NCBI GenBank assembly: GCA_003993805.1
Contig: RSEF01000031.1
Span: 58,422,681-58,486,680 of the forward strand
DNA: 64,000 bases
DNA from: Himantopus leucocephalus
Taxonomy: Eukaryota; Chordata; Aves; Charadriiformes; Recurvirostridae
Direction of reading: 5' to 3'
Shown: positions 54,801 to 62,695 of the stretch, piece by piece
Position numbering within the stretch: position 1 is the stretch's first letter
Layout: each line of letters begins with the position of its first letter
Program-made: the position numbers and the translations under genes
The notes under the pieces: model-generated
What the model was told of the DNA's origin: nothing
Database searches by the model: none
The model's input: only the letters and a program-made list of their open reading frames with translations

Positions 54801-55836
54801 AGATACTGCTGGCTGCCCCAAAGTTTTTTGGAGGCTAGCAGATCCACCCTGCCCAGAAGCAGCTCCACGTTCACCAGGACAACAGCCATAGGAAGCACCT
54901 CCTGCCACCACCAGCTCTGTAGCACCTTGTAGGCACACCAGCTAGCCCAGAACTCCATATGATAAAGTTTCAAATCGATTTCACCCCTTGCAACGCTCGC
55001 TCCCAGGAAATCCTACCTTAACACAATTCAGGAAGTCTGCCCACAGAGATACCAAGTCCTTGCAAGAGCAGTTAACGTATCAGCAGCGCTGTGCTGCCAC
55101 TACTGCCTTCACATTGAGGAATTACCACATCCAAGGCCCACACGCAGGCAGGGCACTTTCCAAAGCCTGCTAGTGTCCTGTGGGCACATGCCAGAGCGAG
55201 GGAAGGGAAAGCAGGCACAGGTACTTCTGCAACAGCATCCTTTCCATACGACACTGCGGCGAAGAAGTGAGCAGGAGCTCAGCTCTGGAGAGGACAATCA
55301 CGGACAAGCCGATGGCAAGCCCGGTGGTAAGGAAACAACGGCAGCTCCAAGCGTTCCCCGTGAGGGCTACAGGAAGGAGACGGCGATGGAGTTGGAACAA
55401 TTCCTGAAGCGCCCAGACCCATCTCTGGAGGGTACGAGCCACAGGAAGACACGACCAGTAAAATCTTGCTCCTCGCACCCACTCCAGTGAGAGTGGGAGC
55501 ACCGGTGTCCCAGCTGGTCCCCCGCAGAGAGGGACACGATGCCTACAGCCCCCACACCCGGTGCCTCCTCCCCCCCGGGGCAGCCCCGGGCTCTTGCAGT
55601 GGATGTCAGCAGTGGCCGGGGCTTCGTTTCCCCGCGGGGAGACAGGGACGCAGCCGGGGAAGGGGATGCGGGGGGCAAACACACACACAGCACTCCTCCC
55701 TCCTCTCCACGCTCCCCTTCAAAAGCAGGGACACCTCCCCCCGCCAAAACGGCGCACCCCCCCCTTCCCCGGGCCGTACCTTGTCGGCGATGCTGCGGGG
55801 CAGGAGCAGGTCGGGGCTGGGGGTGAGCGCCGGCCC
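9840..55836 (-). CDS. SNX30: SNX30, sorting nexin 30 (PX-BAR), nine exons, N-terminus lost in gap
   Basis: Nine exons on the minus strand join in one frame: 55836-55780, 35789-35601, 29335-29225, 25502-25344, 22982-22787, 22127-21928, 16596-16510, 11578-11426 and 9899-9840. All introns are GT-AG and all phases match. About 403 residues are visible. Mammalian SNX30 is about 437, so roughly 33 N-terminal residues fall in the run of N. Order: an acidic, serine-rich low-complexity N-terminus; a PX domain (exons 2-4) with RRRYQDF, the proline motif PPLPEKF and [10 protein letters not shown], the basic and aromatic pattern of PI3P-binding PX domains; then a BAR domain of long helices (exons 5-9). 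The family acts on early and recycling endosomes, sensing or making membrane tubules. SNX30 and its paralogue SNX7 pair with SNX4 in recycling and autophagy-related trafficking. I prefer SNX30 over SNX7 because of the C-terminus ([19 protein letters not shown]) and the SLC46A2 neighbour. No frameshift or missing key residue is visible. Confidence 0.95.
9900..11425 (-). other. SNX30: SNX30 intron 8
   Basis: This GT-AG intron of 1,526 nt joins exons 8 and 9. Open frames here, such as the one at 10383-10625, carry no recognisable domain. I see no repeat family or RNA gene. Confidence 0.85.
11426..11578 (-). CDS. SNX30: SNX30 exon 8
   Basis: This 153-nt exon of 51 codons is phase 0 at both ends (acceptor cctgcag, donor AAG|gtatg). 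It encodes [20 protein letters not shown] and then a charged helix with [20 protein letters not shown], ending [11 protein letters not shown]. This is the penultimate BAR segment. The Glu/Lys/Gln-rich heptad-like composition fits a long coiled-coil helix. Confidence 0.95.
11579..16509 (-). other. SNX30: SNX30 intron 7
   Basis: This intron of 4.9 kb has donor AAG|gttagc and acceptor cctgcag. It holds a pre-miRNA-sized hairpin at 16122-16187, about 320 nt from its 5' end in SNX30 orientation. The rest is unique-looking sequence with short A-rich tracts. I see no other gene. Confidence 0.85.
16122..16187 (-). ncRNA. Candidate pre-miRNA-like hairpin in SNX30 intron 7
   Basis: Two 26-nt arms (16122-16147 and 16162-16187) are complementary, and four more pairs close toward a six-nt loop, giving a stem of about 30 bp in 66 nt. 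In the SNX30-sense strand only two isolated A-C mismatches and three G-U wobbles interrupt it. The other strand has three mismatches, two of them adjacent. Size and loop fit a microRNA precursor, but I recognise no known miRNA seed, and a chance inverted repeat remains possible. No expression evidence can be seen from sequence. Confidence 0.3.
16510..16596 (-). CDS. SNX30: SNX30 exon 7
   Basis: This short 87-nt exon of 29 codons is phase 0 at both ends. It encodes [20 protein letters not shown] followed by ALKKEDRPK. It continues the charged BAR helix from exon 6 (SMK-NVLKK) into exon 8 (RPK-VPTD). Skipping it would keep the frame but shorten the helix by 29 residues, so it could act as a cassette. 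No transcript evidence is available here. Confidence 0.95.
16597..21927 (-). other. SNX30: SNX30 intron 6
   Basis: This intron of 5.3 kb contains the large foldback at 20245-20534 and an A/T homopolymer-rich patch near 18660-18720. Open frames here have no recognisable domain. No transposon coding sequence is visible. Confidence 0.85.
20245..20534. repeat. Long foldback: 119-nt inverted repeat with 52-nt loop
   Basis: The left arm 20245-20363 and right arm 20416-20534 are reverse complements at 115 of 119 positions with no indel. Mismatched pairs are 20312/20467, 20317/20462, 20324/20455 and 20335/20444. All are transitions, and two are CpG in the left arm against TG in the right. Both outer ends read TTAA flanked by A runs. 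The loop (20364-20415) is not part of the repeat. It lies inside SNX30 intron 6, so the pre-mRNA should fold into a nearly perfect duplex of about 119 bp. Possible origins are a MITE-like palindromic element, an inverted duplication, or a long hairpin RNA gene. I do not recognise a family, and no transposase is nearby. Confidence 0.95.
21928..22127 (-). CDS. SNX30: SNX30 exon 6
   Basis: This 200-nt exon enters with two bases completing a split Glu codon from exon 5 ([11 protein letters not shown]) and ends in phase 0 at SMK with donor AAG|gtaaag. It encodes [20 protein letters not shown], then [20 protein letters not shown] and [20 protein letters not shown]. This is central BAR sequence and one of the most conserved parts of the protein. 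Confidence 0.95.
22128..22786 (-). other. SNX30: SNX30 intron 5
   Basis: This 659-nt intron splits a Glu codon after its first base. It contains a small perfect hairpin near 22323-22340 (ctcctgc, ttag, gcaggag). Nothing else is recognisable. Confidence 0.88.
22787..22982 (-). CDS. SNX30: SNX30 exon 5
   Basis: This 196-nt exon begins in phase 0 with [20 protein letters not shown], continues [20 protein letters not shown] and ends [13 protein letters not shown] plus one base. The donor is TTGG|gtaagg. I chose the second possible G so that the codon completes Glu with exon 6. It covers the linker between PX and BAR, including the amphipathic start of the first BAR helix. Confidence 0.95.
22983..25343 (-). 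other. SNX30: SNX30 intron 4
   Basis: This 2.36-kb intron has donor AAG|gtaag and acceptor acttcctag. I see no repeat family, RNA gene or credible alternative exon. The open frame at 24148-24423 on the minus strand has no domain resemblance. Confidence 0.85.
25344..25502 (-). CDS. SNX30: SNX30 exon 4 (PX domain, second half)
   Basis: This 159-nt exon of 53 codons is phase 0. With the last codon of exon 3 it builds the PX proline motif ([12 protein letters not shown]). It then encodes [20 protein letters not shown] and ends [12 protein letters not shown]. The arginine in [10 protein letters not shown] corresponds to a phosphate-contacting position in PI3P-binding PX domains of the family. Confidence 0.95.
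25503..29224 (-). other. SNX30: SNX30 intron 3
   Basis: This 3.7-kb intron holds a short CA run (25870-25881), an 11-C homopolymer at 25969-25979 in a small GC-rich patch, and a perfect 10-bp stem at 28693-28719. No gene or transposon is recognised. Confidence 0.85.
28693..28719. repeat. 10-bp perfect inverted repeat with 7-nt loop
   Basis: The arms AGTTTAGCTA (28693-28702) and TAGCTAAACT (28710-28719) are exact reverse complements around gtctcat. The stem lies in SNX30 intron 3. It is too short for a pre-miRNA and has no T-run for a terminator, so the function is unknown and chance is plausible. Confidence 0.85.
29225..29335 (-). CDS. SNX30: SNX30 exon 3 (PX core)
   Basis: This 111-nt exon of 37 codons is phase 0 (acceptor cttttccag, donor CCC|gtaggt). 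It encodes [20 protein letters not shown] and then [17 protein letters not shown]. The VRRRYQDF segment is the signature PX motif whose Arg and Tyr contact the phosphoinositide head group in the family. The key basic and aromatic residues are all present. Confidence 0.95.
29336..35600 (-). other. SNX30: SNX30 intron 2
   Basis: This 6.3-kb intron contains A-rich tracts and no recognisable interspersed repeat, RNA gene or exon. Open frames such as 31504-31806 (+) and 31028-31303 (-) show no domain. Confidence 0.85.
35601..35789 (-). CDS. SNX30: SNX30 exon 2 (acidic linker and PX start)
   Basis: This 189-nt exon of 63 codons is phase 0 (acceptor aatacag, donor AAAG|gtacc). It encodes [40 protein letters not shown] and [20 protein letters not shown] followed by TTK. 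A serine-rich, disordered-looking stretch and an acidic patch precede the first PX beta strands. These features match SNX30 closely. Confidence 0.95.
48655..50795 (+). mobile_element. Degenerate CR1-type LINE, 5'-truncated, ORF2 remnants
   Basis: The stretch reads through the usual landmarks of avian CR1 ORF2 in order. First come endonuclease C-terminal remnants (48734-49039). Next is reverse transcriptase with [12 protein letters not shown] and [12 protein letters not shown] (about 49620-49720), a [18 protein letters not shown] segment (about 49885-49935) and [12 protein letters not shown] (50121-50156). Then [19 protein letters not shown] appears near 50195-50250, and a 3' UTR-like end finishes in tctctgtgattg. 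Frameshifts and stops break the frame, and the segment where the RT Asp-Asp pair should lie reads AEG at 50133-50141. The element is therefore dead. It lies antisense to SNX30 in intron 1. The exact 5' edge is uncertain. Confidence 0.9.
49620..50250 (+). pseudogene. CR1 reverse transcriptase remnant
   Basis: This is the part of the CR1 element in which RT blocks can still be read in translated fragments of shifting frame. The fragments carry the strand-invariant landmarks [20 protein letters not shown] and GTKLGGV. The catalytic Asp-Asp position is substituted and several frame breaks intervene, so no functional protein can be made. Confidence 0.8.
52059..52081. repeat. 23-bp near-perfect palindrome
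   Basis: The arms are 11 nt (ttccttttttt and aaaaaaaggaa) around a single G. Homopolymeric arms make this prone to slippage, so it is probably a low-complexity accident within intron 1. Confidence 0.85.
55780..55836 (-). CDS. SNX30: SNX30 exon 1, 3' part only
   Basis: The 57 nt next to the gap encode [19 protein letters not shown] and end at donor AAG|gtacgg in phase 0, which joins to exon 2 (DLSLPNG). The TPSPDLL motif and ending are those I expect of SNX30 exon 1. The start codon and about 33 residues are missing because the assembly has only N from 55837. Confidence 0.88.
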
Positions 55837-56172
55837 NNNNNNNNNNNNNNNNNNNNNNNNNNNNNNNNNNNNNNNNNNNNNNNNNNNNNNNNNNNNNNNN
55901 NNNNNNNNNNNNNNNNNNNNNNNNNNNNNNNNNNNNNNNNNNNNNNNNNNNNNNNNNNNNNNNNNNNNNNNNNNNNNNNNNNNNNNNNNNNNNNNNNNNN
56001 NNNNNNNNNNNNNNNNNNNNNNNNNNNNNNNNNNNNNNNNNNNNNNNNNNNNNNNNNNNNNNNNNNNNNNNNNNNNNNNNNNNNNNNNNNNNNNNNNNNN
56101 NNNNNNNNNNNNNNNNNNNNNNNNNNNNNNNNNNNNNNNNNNNNNNNNNNNNNNNNNNNNNNNNNNNNNNNN
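55837..56172. other. Assembly gap (336 N)
   Basis: This is an unbroken run of N between the truncated SNX30 exon 1 and the upstream CpG island. It should contain the SNX30 start codon, part of the 5' UTR and probably the transcription start. Long open frames that cross it are artefacts of N translation. Confidence 0.98.
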
Positions 56173-56239
56173 GAGAGCAGCGCCTGCCCGCGCCGCCGCC
56201 GCCCGCCCCTTCACAAAGCACCGTCCGCGCCACCTGCCT

Positions 56240-56261
56240 CCCCCGCCCCGCCCCGCCCCGG
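56240..56261 (-). promoter_or_regulatory. SNX30: Tandem GC boxes upstream of SNX30
   Basis: On the minus strand this reads as overlapping GGGGCGGGG units, the Sp1/KLF binding pattern, repeated about three to four times at 5-bp spacing. It lies about 70 bp upstream of the gap edge. The position suits a proximal promoter, though binding is not demonstrated. Confidence 0.6.
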
Positions 56262-56347
56262 GCCGCCAGCGGAAGGCGCGGGGCCGCCTCAGCCTCAGCG
56301 CGGCGGGGGTGGGCGGGGCTGCGGCGGGCGTAGGCCACGCCCCTCGT

Positions 56348-56367
56348 GGGCGGGGATGGGGGCGGGG
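56348..56367 (+). promoter_or_regulatory. G-quadruplex motif in SNX30 CpG island
   Basis: Four runs of at least three G are separated by loops of 1, 2 and 1 nt (ggg-c-gggg-at-ggggg-c-gggg). This meets the strict G4 pattern with very short loops. It also contains GC boxes for Sp1-family factors. It is on the template strand for SNX30, upstream of the coding start. Confidence 0.7.
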
Positions 56368-56650
56368 CCAACCACCGCCCGCTGGGCCCGCGGGGGGGGT
56401 TGGAGCGGCGGTGGCGGGGGGCGGGAGAAGCAAAGCGCTTTTGGGCTTTTCCAGGGAAAACTCGGGGGAAACGGCGGGTCCGCGCGCGGGGGACGAGAGC
56501 CCCTGTCGGTCGCGATGTGGGCGCGAGGGTGGGTAAAATGGCTGTAGGGCTCGGGGTGGGGGGAAGGAGGGGTGCCGCCCACCGTCCCTCCGGGAGCACC
56601 GACGCACCGGGACGAGGACAGGGGTCTTCCTGAGGGGCCTGGGTGTACCG

Positions 56651-58104
56651 AAACACCCTCTCGGCGGTGGTCGCGTGCTGGCTTCCACCGCACTCGAGAT
56701 AGTTCACATTTTTGTGGAATAATGCTTCCTACTGAAGCCGCTGGGAATTCATTGCAGGGAATTCTTATTGGATGTGAAAGAATGAGTTTTAAAGGAGATG
56801 CCCTGAAAAGTTTTACCCCGACCCTGCGTGGAAAGAATTTTTGTATTTTTACAGGCAACCTTAAATTCCGTCTCTCTTATTTGCTAAAATGAGCTGTAAA
56901 ATTGATACCGAGTCTTGTAGAAATGATCCATGCAAATGAGTCTAACAGCATGTATCAATTACCGAAATTCAGTGATCTATCCACAGTTAACAATGTGAAA
57001 AAAGTGTTAATGAATAATTGCTGAATAATTAATAAATAGGAGAAAAATCATAGTCTGGTTTAAGATATTCCCTGAGCAGATAAAGCAGCTACATTTGTCT
57101 GATAAATTATTCTTTGTGAATAATCCGCTCAGCGCTAATTAGACGTAATAGAGTAACATGCTACTGGGGGATGAGATGGATCACTGTGAGACTGTCACAG
57201 TCTCTCCCAGCTATATATAGATGTATAAAGATAAGCATAGAGATATATGACCAAACAGGACTGAGATGATGTAAACATTTTTGCTCATGTTTTTACCGGG
57301 GGAGTACAGCCCACTGAAATCAAAAGGGCGGCACAGCTACCTGCAGCTAAGCTGGCGAGTTTTACAGGTGTCAACGCCACGTGCCACGCACGGGAGTGCA
57401 ACACTGTGGACCTGCATTACAAAAGGAAACACCCATTATCACAGGAAAAAACTAGGAAAAAATCAATCCTTACTATAAATAACTACTTAATATTATGTAA
57501 TGTTTGAACTCCGGTGACAATCAAAAGCCCCAACCAAGCCCTAGGCCCCAGTGAGAAGGAGGCTGTGAAGTATGCCTCGTTCGTTACACTTAAGAAACAA
57601 CAAGCTATTTACCTGTCAGGAAAAGGAAACAATACAAATTAGCCAGCTTAAATACATACAGCCCAGCTTTCTTCTAGACTACCCAAATATTAAGTAGAAA
57701 CTATCGCAATAAAGCAGCGGGCAGGTTCGTGTATCTGCCGCACTGCTGAGGCACCAGTTCCCTTCAGTTCTGTGAAAGCGTGTATCTCAAAGGCTTACAA
57801 CTTAGCAAGAACTCTTCCTATCTATTCCCTTAAGCATCCTCACCCAGCTGTGTTTCCAACTCAACCCCTTCTCCAAAGGACGCCTGTCAGGGACACTTAC
57901 ACCAACACCGTCAAAACTTGGAACCCTGGGCACATTCTAGCTCTGTGCAGGTACAAACGACCTTCTACTCATTAAAACTATTGGTTTGGTGGGCAGTGAG
58001 CTAACCATAAGCCTGTTGCACCCTCGCAGCAAAGCAGACCAACAGTATCCAGGCTGCCTAAACAGCAAGCAGCACAGGCAGCAGGTCGAGGGCAGGGTTT
58101 ATCA
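56651..58104. other. SNX30 5' flank, AT-rich, enhancer-like block
   Basis: This is non-coding DNA to the right of the CpG island. The part at 56880-57260 is dense in developmental transcription factor motifs: octamer ATGCAAAT at 56930-56937, AGATAA at 57078-57083, the homeobox palindrome CTAATTAG at 57135-57142, and several ATAATTAAT-like sites. It also has a small hairpin ACTGTGA/TCACAGT at 57183-57201. No exon is recognised. Confidence 0.45.
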
Positions 58105-58650
58105 CTCTCGACTTGGCACTTGTTAGACCTTACCAGAAATACTGCGTCCGACTGTGGGGCCCCTCATGCAAGAAGGACACTGACAAACTGGAGAATGTTC
58201 AGCAGAGGGTACTGAGATGGTTGGCGACTGGAGCACTTGCCCTGCCAGCAGAAGCTGCAGGGACAAGGCTTTTTCAGCCTGGAGCAGACATGGCTTCAGG
58301 GGCACTTAATTGCAGCCCCTGGTACCCCATGGGGAGGGGATGGAAGAAGAGATGGAGCCGGGCTCTTCACAGCGGTGCGTGGCAGGAGGCCAAGAGACAA
58401 AGGACATAAACTGAAACAGAAAATTCCTGATGGATATTAGGAAGAACTTTTTTCCCCTAGGACAGCCAAGCAGCAGAGCAGGTTGTGGAGAGAGGTTTTG
58501 CACTCTCGGCCCCTGGAGATTTTCAAGACCTGACTGGGCAACACCCTCAGCAATCCGGTCTGCTCTCATGTCTGATCCTCCTCGAAGCAGGAGACTGGAC
58601 CAGAGACCTCCCTAGGTCCCTTCCAGCCTGAATGCTTCAGTGATTCAGAT
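58105..58650 (+). mobile_element. CR1 LINE 3' fragment
   Basis: About 0.55 kb matches the 3' end of CR1. It starts in the RT C-terminal stretch (AYWKY-type text readable as RPYQKYCVRLWGPSCKKDTD), continues through NVQQRVLRW, and runs into the characteristic 3' UTR with ctgatggatattagg and cctaggtcccttccagcctg before ending near gtgattc. It is 5'-truncated, as is typical for the family, and carries frame breaks. It lies upstream of SNX30 on the opposite strand. Confidence 0.9.
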
Positions 58651-61600
58651 AATGTTTGTTGCTATGGAAGTCGTATGTCTAGTTTCTGAAGCAATGTGAG
58701 ATGACCTCTCAATTTTCCTGCTACAAGGATGAAGTTCCAAGCTCCAGTGATTCACTTACTGGTCTAGCTCCCTGTGATTACTGTATATACAGGTAATATA
58801 TGCCTCTTTGTTTACTAATCACATTTATCTGTGTTACCTAGGTGGCTTTTGCTTGGAGTTGAAACATGTCAGACTTTTCATCTGACACAAACTACTTAGA
58901 AACATTTTCAAATAGCTAATTGGATCAGTATATGCGAAGTACAGGAATATTTGTGCACCTGTGAATACAAGCAAGCTGAAGTCTGGCTGGAAAAAGTTCA
59001 GAAGACATTGGTAGAAGGACTTTTACCCAGGAAAACAGACAAACCTGGTGATTATTATGGTGATACTCCTAAATTCTGACTATGAAAGTTATGTTTAAAT
59101 TTCAGAATTCCAACACCATAGCATGCTATAAAGTCAAGATGGTTAACCATTGACCAGGTCTCTTTCCTATAATGATCCCTAGGTCACTTCACTATAAATG
59201 TTCACTACAACTTATTTCTGATACTAACATGCATTTTGTGAAACCAAACGGACAGGTTAGGGTATCTGTAAATCTCTTTAGGACTAAAGACGGGTGTCTA
59301 TCTCCCTCTGGTTTCAGTGAGTACCAAGTCTGTAAATATCTGTATAAGCAGCAGTCCAGGTTTAACAACGATATATACCTTCAGCACCAGATGCAAACTA
59401 TCAGAAGAGTTCAAGAACCAGAAGAGTTCAAAATCATAAATCATATCTCAAAATATATGAAACTGAAATCTGAAAAATCTGTACAACTGGCTGGCCTTTG
59501 CTCTCTTCTCTGCAAGTTCATATCACAGACTGAGGCGAGTTTTTAGCTGCCTCTTCAGCCATGAGAGAAACCCATTTTTATTTTTTAACATGGAAGATGA
59601 CAATCTTATCTACTTGATTTCAAGAGCTGGAACTTCAAAAAGACAGGAGATAAAGCATTTTAAAACTTGCATTTGAAAAATTAGAGTTAGGAGCAAATTC
59701 TTGGACCTTGATTAGAACTGGTCACACGTTATCAGCAGATGCCATAAACAACTCCAAATCTTTTGTGTGTGAAACAAAACAGAAAAAAAGGTACACTATG
59801 CAGCTGACTTCTTGCAGGATTTTTTTTCCATACAAATAGAAAACCTCTAAATGCATCAGCATGTGGGTCATCTGCGTCCAGCAGCAGGCACACAAATGTG
59901 CAGCCAAAAACTGGGGAAGGAAAGTGTCTGTTTTTCTCATAGTAGTGACACTGAAATAAATAAAGGTCTTAATTCTGCTGAGAAATTATGAGTGATTAAA
60001 AACATGGTAATGTTCCATTCTCTAGTTACTACTCCATACCACCAACTGCGGTGGTATAATTTTATGACTGTAATATTTTCCTTGACATTTTTATTGATAG
60101 TTTTCTTTTTGTTAAACATTGACCAAGCTAAAAACAATCAACACATGAAACATGCAACCAGCAGAATAAAATACACATTGAGAATCAGAATCAGTGTCTG
60201 GCTGAAGAGAAACTGCAGTTCGATGCCCACCTCTTAACCCAAGTTCACCTGAAAAACTGCCACACTCACCTAGCAAAATCCTGTTTATTATATTCATATC
60301 ATTTCAGCTGAGAAACAAGATAAAACAGAATAGATATGCATATAATATCTGGGCAAGAAGACAAATGGTAAATTTGGGGATCAAGGATCTCACCAGTGCA
60401 AGACAAAGGTCACTAGTTTCAGGTGGGTTTTTTCTGAAGAAAATAGTTCTGCCTCTGTATCACTGAAATGAAAGTCCTACAAGCTACCTCTTTGGGTTGT
60501 TACCAGGATAAACAGAGAGAGGAAGGATCTACAGGCTGCCCAGTCATCCTGCCTCGTCAATGATACTCTTGCACTTCCGTTAAGGGAGTGTTAGTTCAGG
60601 AAGTTCTGGTATTACTTCTGCTGTTTAGCTGTATCTTCTCAACCAGGGCTGCTATATATTACAATTAAGCATTTCTGGCACCAACTGGAAATCATTCTGT
60701 GTATGTTACATCTGCTGTCATTTTTACGAAGGGTGGGACATAGGCCAGCATAAGCAAGAACAGGAATTCTGAAGAGATTCTATGCAGTGCTATTGAGTTG
60801 CAATATGTACAACATACCTACAGTTGTTGGTATAGAAGCAGTTTGGTGGTGGGTTCAATCCTCTAAAAAAAGAGCATTTTCTCATTTAATATAATTCCTA
60901 ATTTTAAAATAAGTTAAAAGATGTTACAGAAAACAGTAAATATACTACATGGCAGCAATGCAATATTAGGTGGCAAAGTGCCTTTCTTCAAAGCAAGGAC
61001 TGGAGCAACTCCTTAATAACAACAGAAAGTCACCTGTAGGAAAACCTATTTTCAAATTTAAAGATAGGCAGCACCAGTGGTTTACTGCTGTTCTGATCTG
61101 GAGTGCCAGGTACTCCAACAATACCACACACGATGTTTTTATAATGGCACATGGCTTTGTAAGTGCTCAGTGTGAGCCTGAAAAGGACTCTCAGTTGTTT
61201 TGTACCATTATTTTCGTAATGCATCTTCATCTTCTCGTTCAGATAATGAGACATAAAATGGCAATAGGGTTTACAATTAATAGCAGGAGGCTAACTTCAG
61301 GTTGAATTTATTTACTAGACCAGACATGTAAAACCCACCTGCTTTTCATCAAGTATTCTATTTAAAGCCTAAATTATAGGATTCTTCTCTGTAGCGCACT
61401 CCAGACAGAACAGACAACAAACAATAAGGTAGGCTGGAGGCCATACCAGCCAGACTGTCAGGCTTGGCTGGTTTACCAGGTCAATGGCAGTAAAAGCTTT
61501 TTCCCCCGCTGTGGACAGCCTCTCCTTCACCGCTTTATCTTTTTTCCCCTGTGCTCTACCTGGAGAGGATAACGTTTGTGTCTCCACATAAGCACGTGCG

Positions 61601-62087
61601 AAACTAATACAAAACCAAACCATTCTAGAAGATGTAAAAAAATTGAAATCCAGTTATCTTTTGAAAAAAGATCCTTCCTTCCTTATACTTCTAGAGTTTG
61701 TGTCTTGTACTGCAGAGATTGAAGAGAGCAGGCTTTTGACCCGACCCAGTTAAATCTTATGCACCTGCTTGTTGACTCTGTACAGAGATGGGATCACTTT
61801 CAAGACAACAGCACTATTCATGCACACATTTAAGCTAATGGGTAAGCTTTTGCTGCATCAAAAGCCTTGAAAGCTTTCAAGTTTGATGGGGAAGCAATAA
61901 ACAGAATTGTAGGAAGATAGGGCACTTGTGATAAGAAGAGGAAGTCCATGCTAAATGGCTATCAAATGAAAAATCAGAAGCGCAACCATGGAGAAGGACT
62001 ACAACTATGGATACAGCATCTTGATGCAACTGGGTATAAAAAGGTAATCCAACTAAAATATTTAAAGACTCTTCTAAACATTCTAAT

Positions 62088-62121
62088 TTGGTTGGTTGGT
62101 TGGTTTGGTTGGGGTTTTTTT
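62088..62121. repeat. GGTT-rich simple repeat
   Basis: Several consecutive ttgg/ggtt units are followed by a T8 run. This is ordinary low-complexity DNA in the intergenic region. Confidence 0.85.
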
Positions 62122-62669
62122 TGTGACATGCACAACAAATATAGAAATAAAAGGAAGTGTTTAGAATGGATCTGTGTAAGTAGCACTGCCAGCTGGAAGT
62201 AACAGCACCACTCTGGAAGATCTTGGCTCAAGCCAAGGAGACATCCCGCACAGCCCATTTTTACTTATGGGAAAAAAAAAAACAAAAACAAAAAACAAGA
62301 GAATCACTGTTTTACCTCAGCTTTGTTAAGTGCAAGCAGCCTGTAGTGAATAGAACTGCCCATGGCCATTCTGAAATACTGCAGTTTGTGATCATTCAGT
62401 ATCACATCCAATTTAACTCAGCTTTTGCTTATTTACGGAGATAAACAGCTCCTTCTACACCGAGATGATGAGAACAGCCAGCCTGAAAACCAGTACTTTA
62501 TTGGCTCAAGAAGCAGCATAGCCAGATTTGTGAGGCAATGTTCAAAAGAGCCTTTTTTTAAACTGAAGATTTTGTAATGACTTTCCAACAGACATGCTAT
62601 AAATGCTGTATATTTTTTTATTTGATTATGGTGAACAAGAATAGGAATTTCAGGGAAAATGAAGGTATT

Positions 62670-62695
62670 CTGATGCATAAGACTGATGCATAAGA
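62670..62695. repeat. 13-bp perfect tandem duplication
   Basis: The unit ctgatgcataaga occurs twice head to tail without mismatch. It probably arose by slippage. Confidence 0.9.

Larger units (their letters stand above)
35790..55779 (-). other. SNX30: SNX30 intron 1 (20 kb)
   Basis: This is the longest intron. It contains a degenerate CR1 LINE of about 2.1 kb in antisense orientation (48655-50795), several A/C-rich tracts (for example 41438-41475, 44641-44680, 52292-52305), a 23-bp palindrome at 52059-52081, and an open frame of 153 codons at 53031-53492 on the opposite strand with no recognisable domain. The last 300 nt near exon 1 are part of the CpG island. No nested gene is recognised. 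Confidence 0.85.
55480..56650. promoter_or_regulatory. SNX30: CpG-island promoter region of SNX30 (interrupted by gap)
   Basis: Sequence on both sides of the gap is very GC- and CpG-rich, in contrast to the AT-richer surroundings. Upstream of exon 1 there are tandem GC boxes (ccccgccccg repeated, 56240-56260), another GC-box pair at 56348-56367, and no TATA box at a plausible distance. This is the picture of a TATA-less housekeeping promoter firing leftward into SNX30. The transcription start is not determinable and may lie in the gap. A YY1-like aaaatggc on the + strand at 56535-56542 could mark upstream divergent transcription. Confidence 0.7.

Noticed and set aside
9840..55836. SNX7 or SNX4 instead of SNX30
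   Set aside because: SNX7 is the close paralogue, but the exon 2 text ([19 protein letters not shown]) and the C-terminus ([12 protein letters not shown]) match SNX30, and the neighbour is SLC46A2. SNX4 is more divergent.
55367..56858. Very long open frames (up to about 446 codons) on both strands across the CpG island
   Set aside because: They pass through 336 N and are otherwise GC-rich, stop-poor sequence open in several frames at once. Only the 57 nt at 55780-55836 match a known protein.
59172..59546. 124-codon open frame on the + strand in the 5' flank
   Set aside because: It has no recognisable domain or family pattern, no splice or promoter context, and contains a small tandem duplication (59402-59431). 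Chance is the simplest explanation.
60970..61305. 111-codon + strand open frame
   Set aside because: No recognisable motif, AT-rich context, and no link to the expected neighbour INIP.
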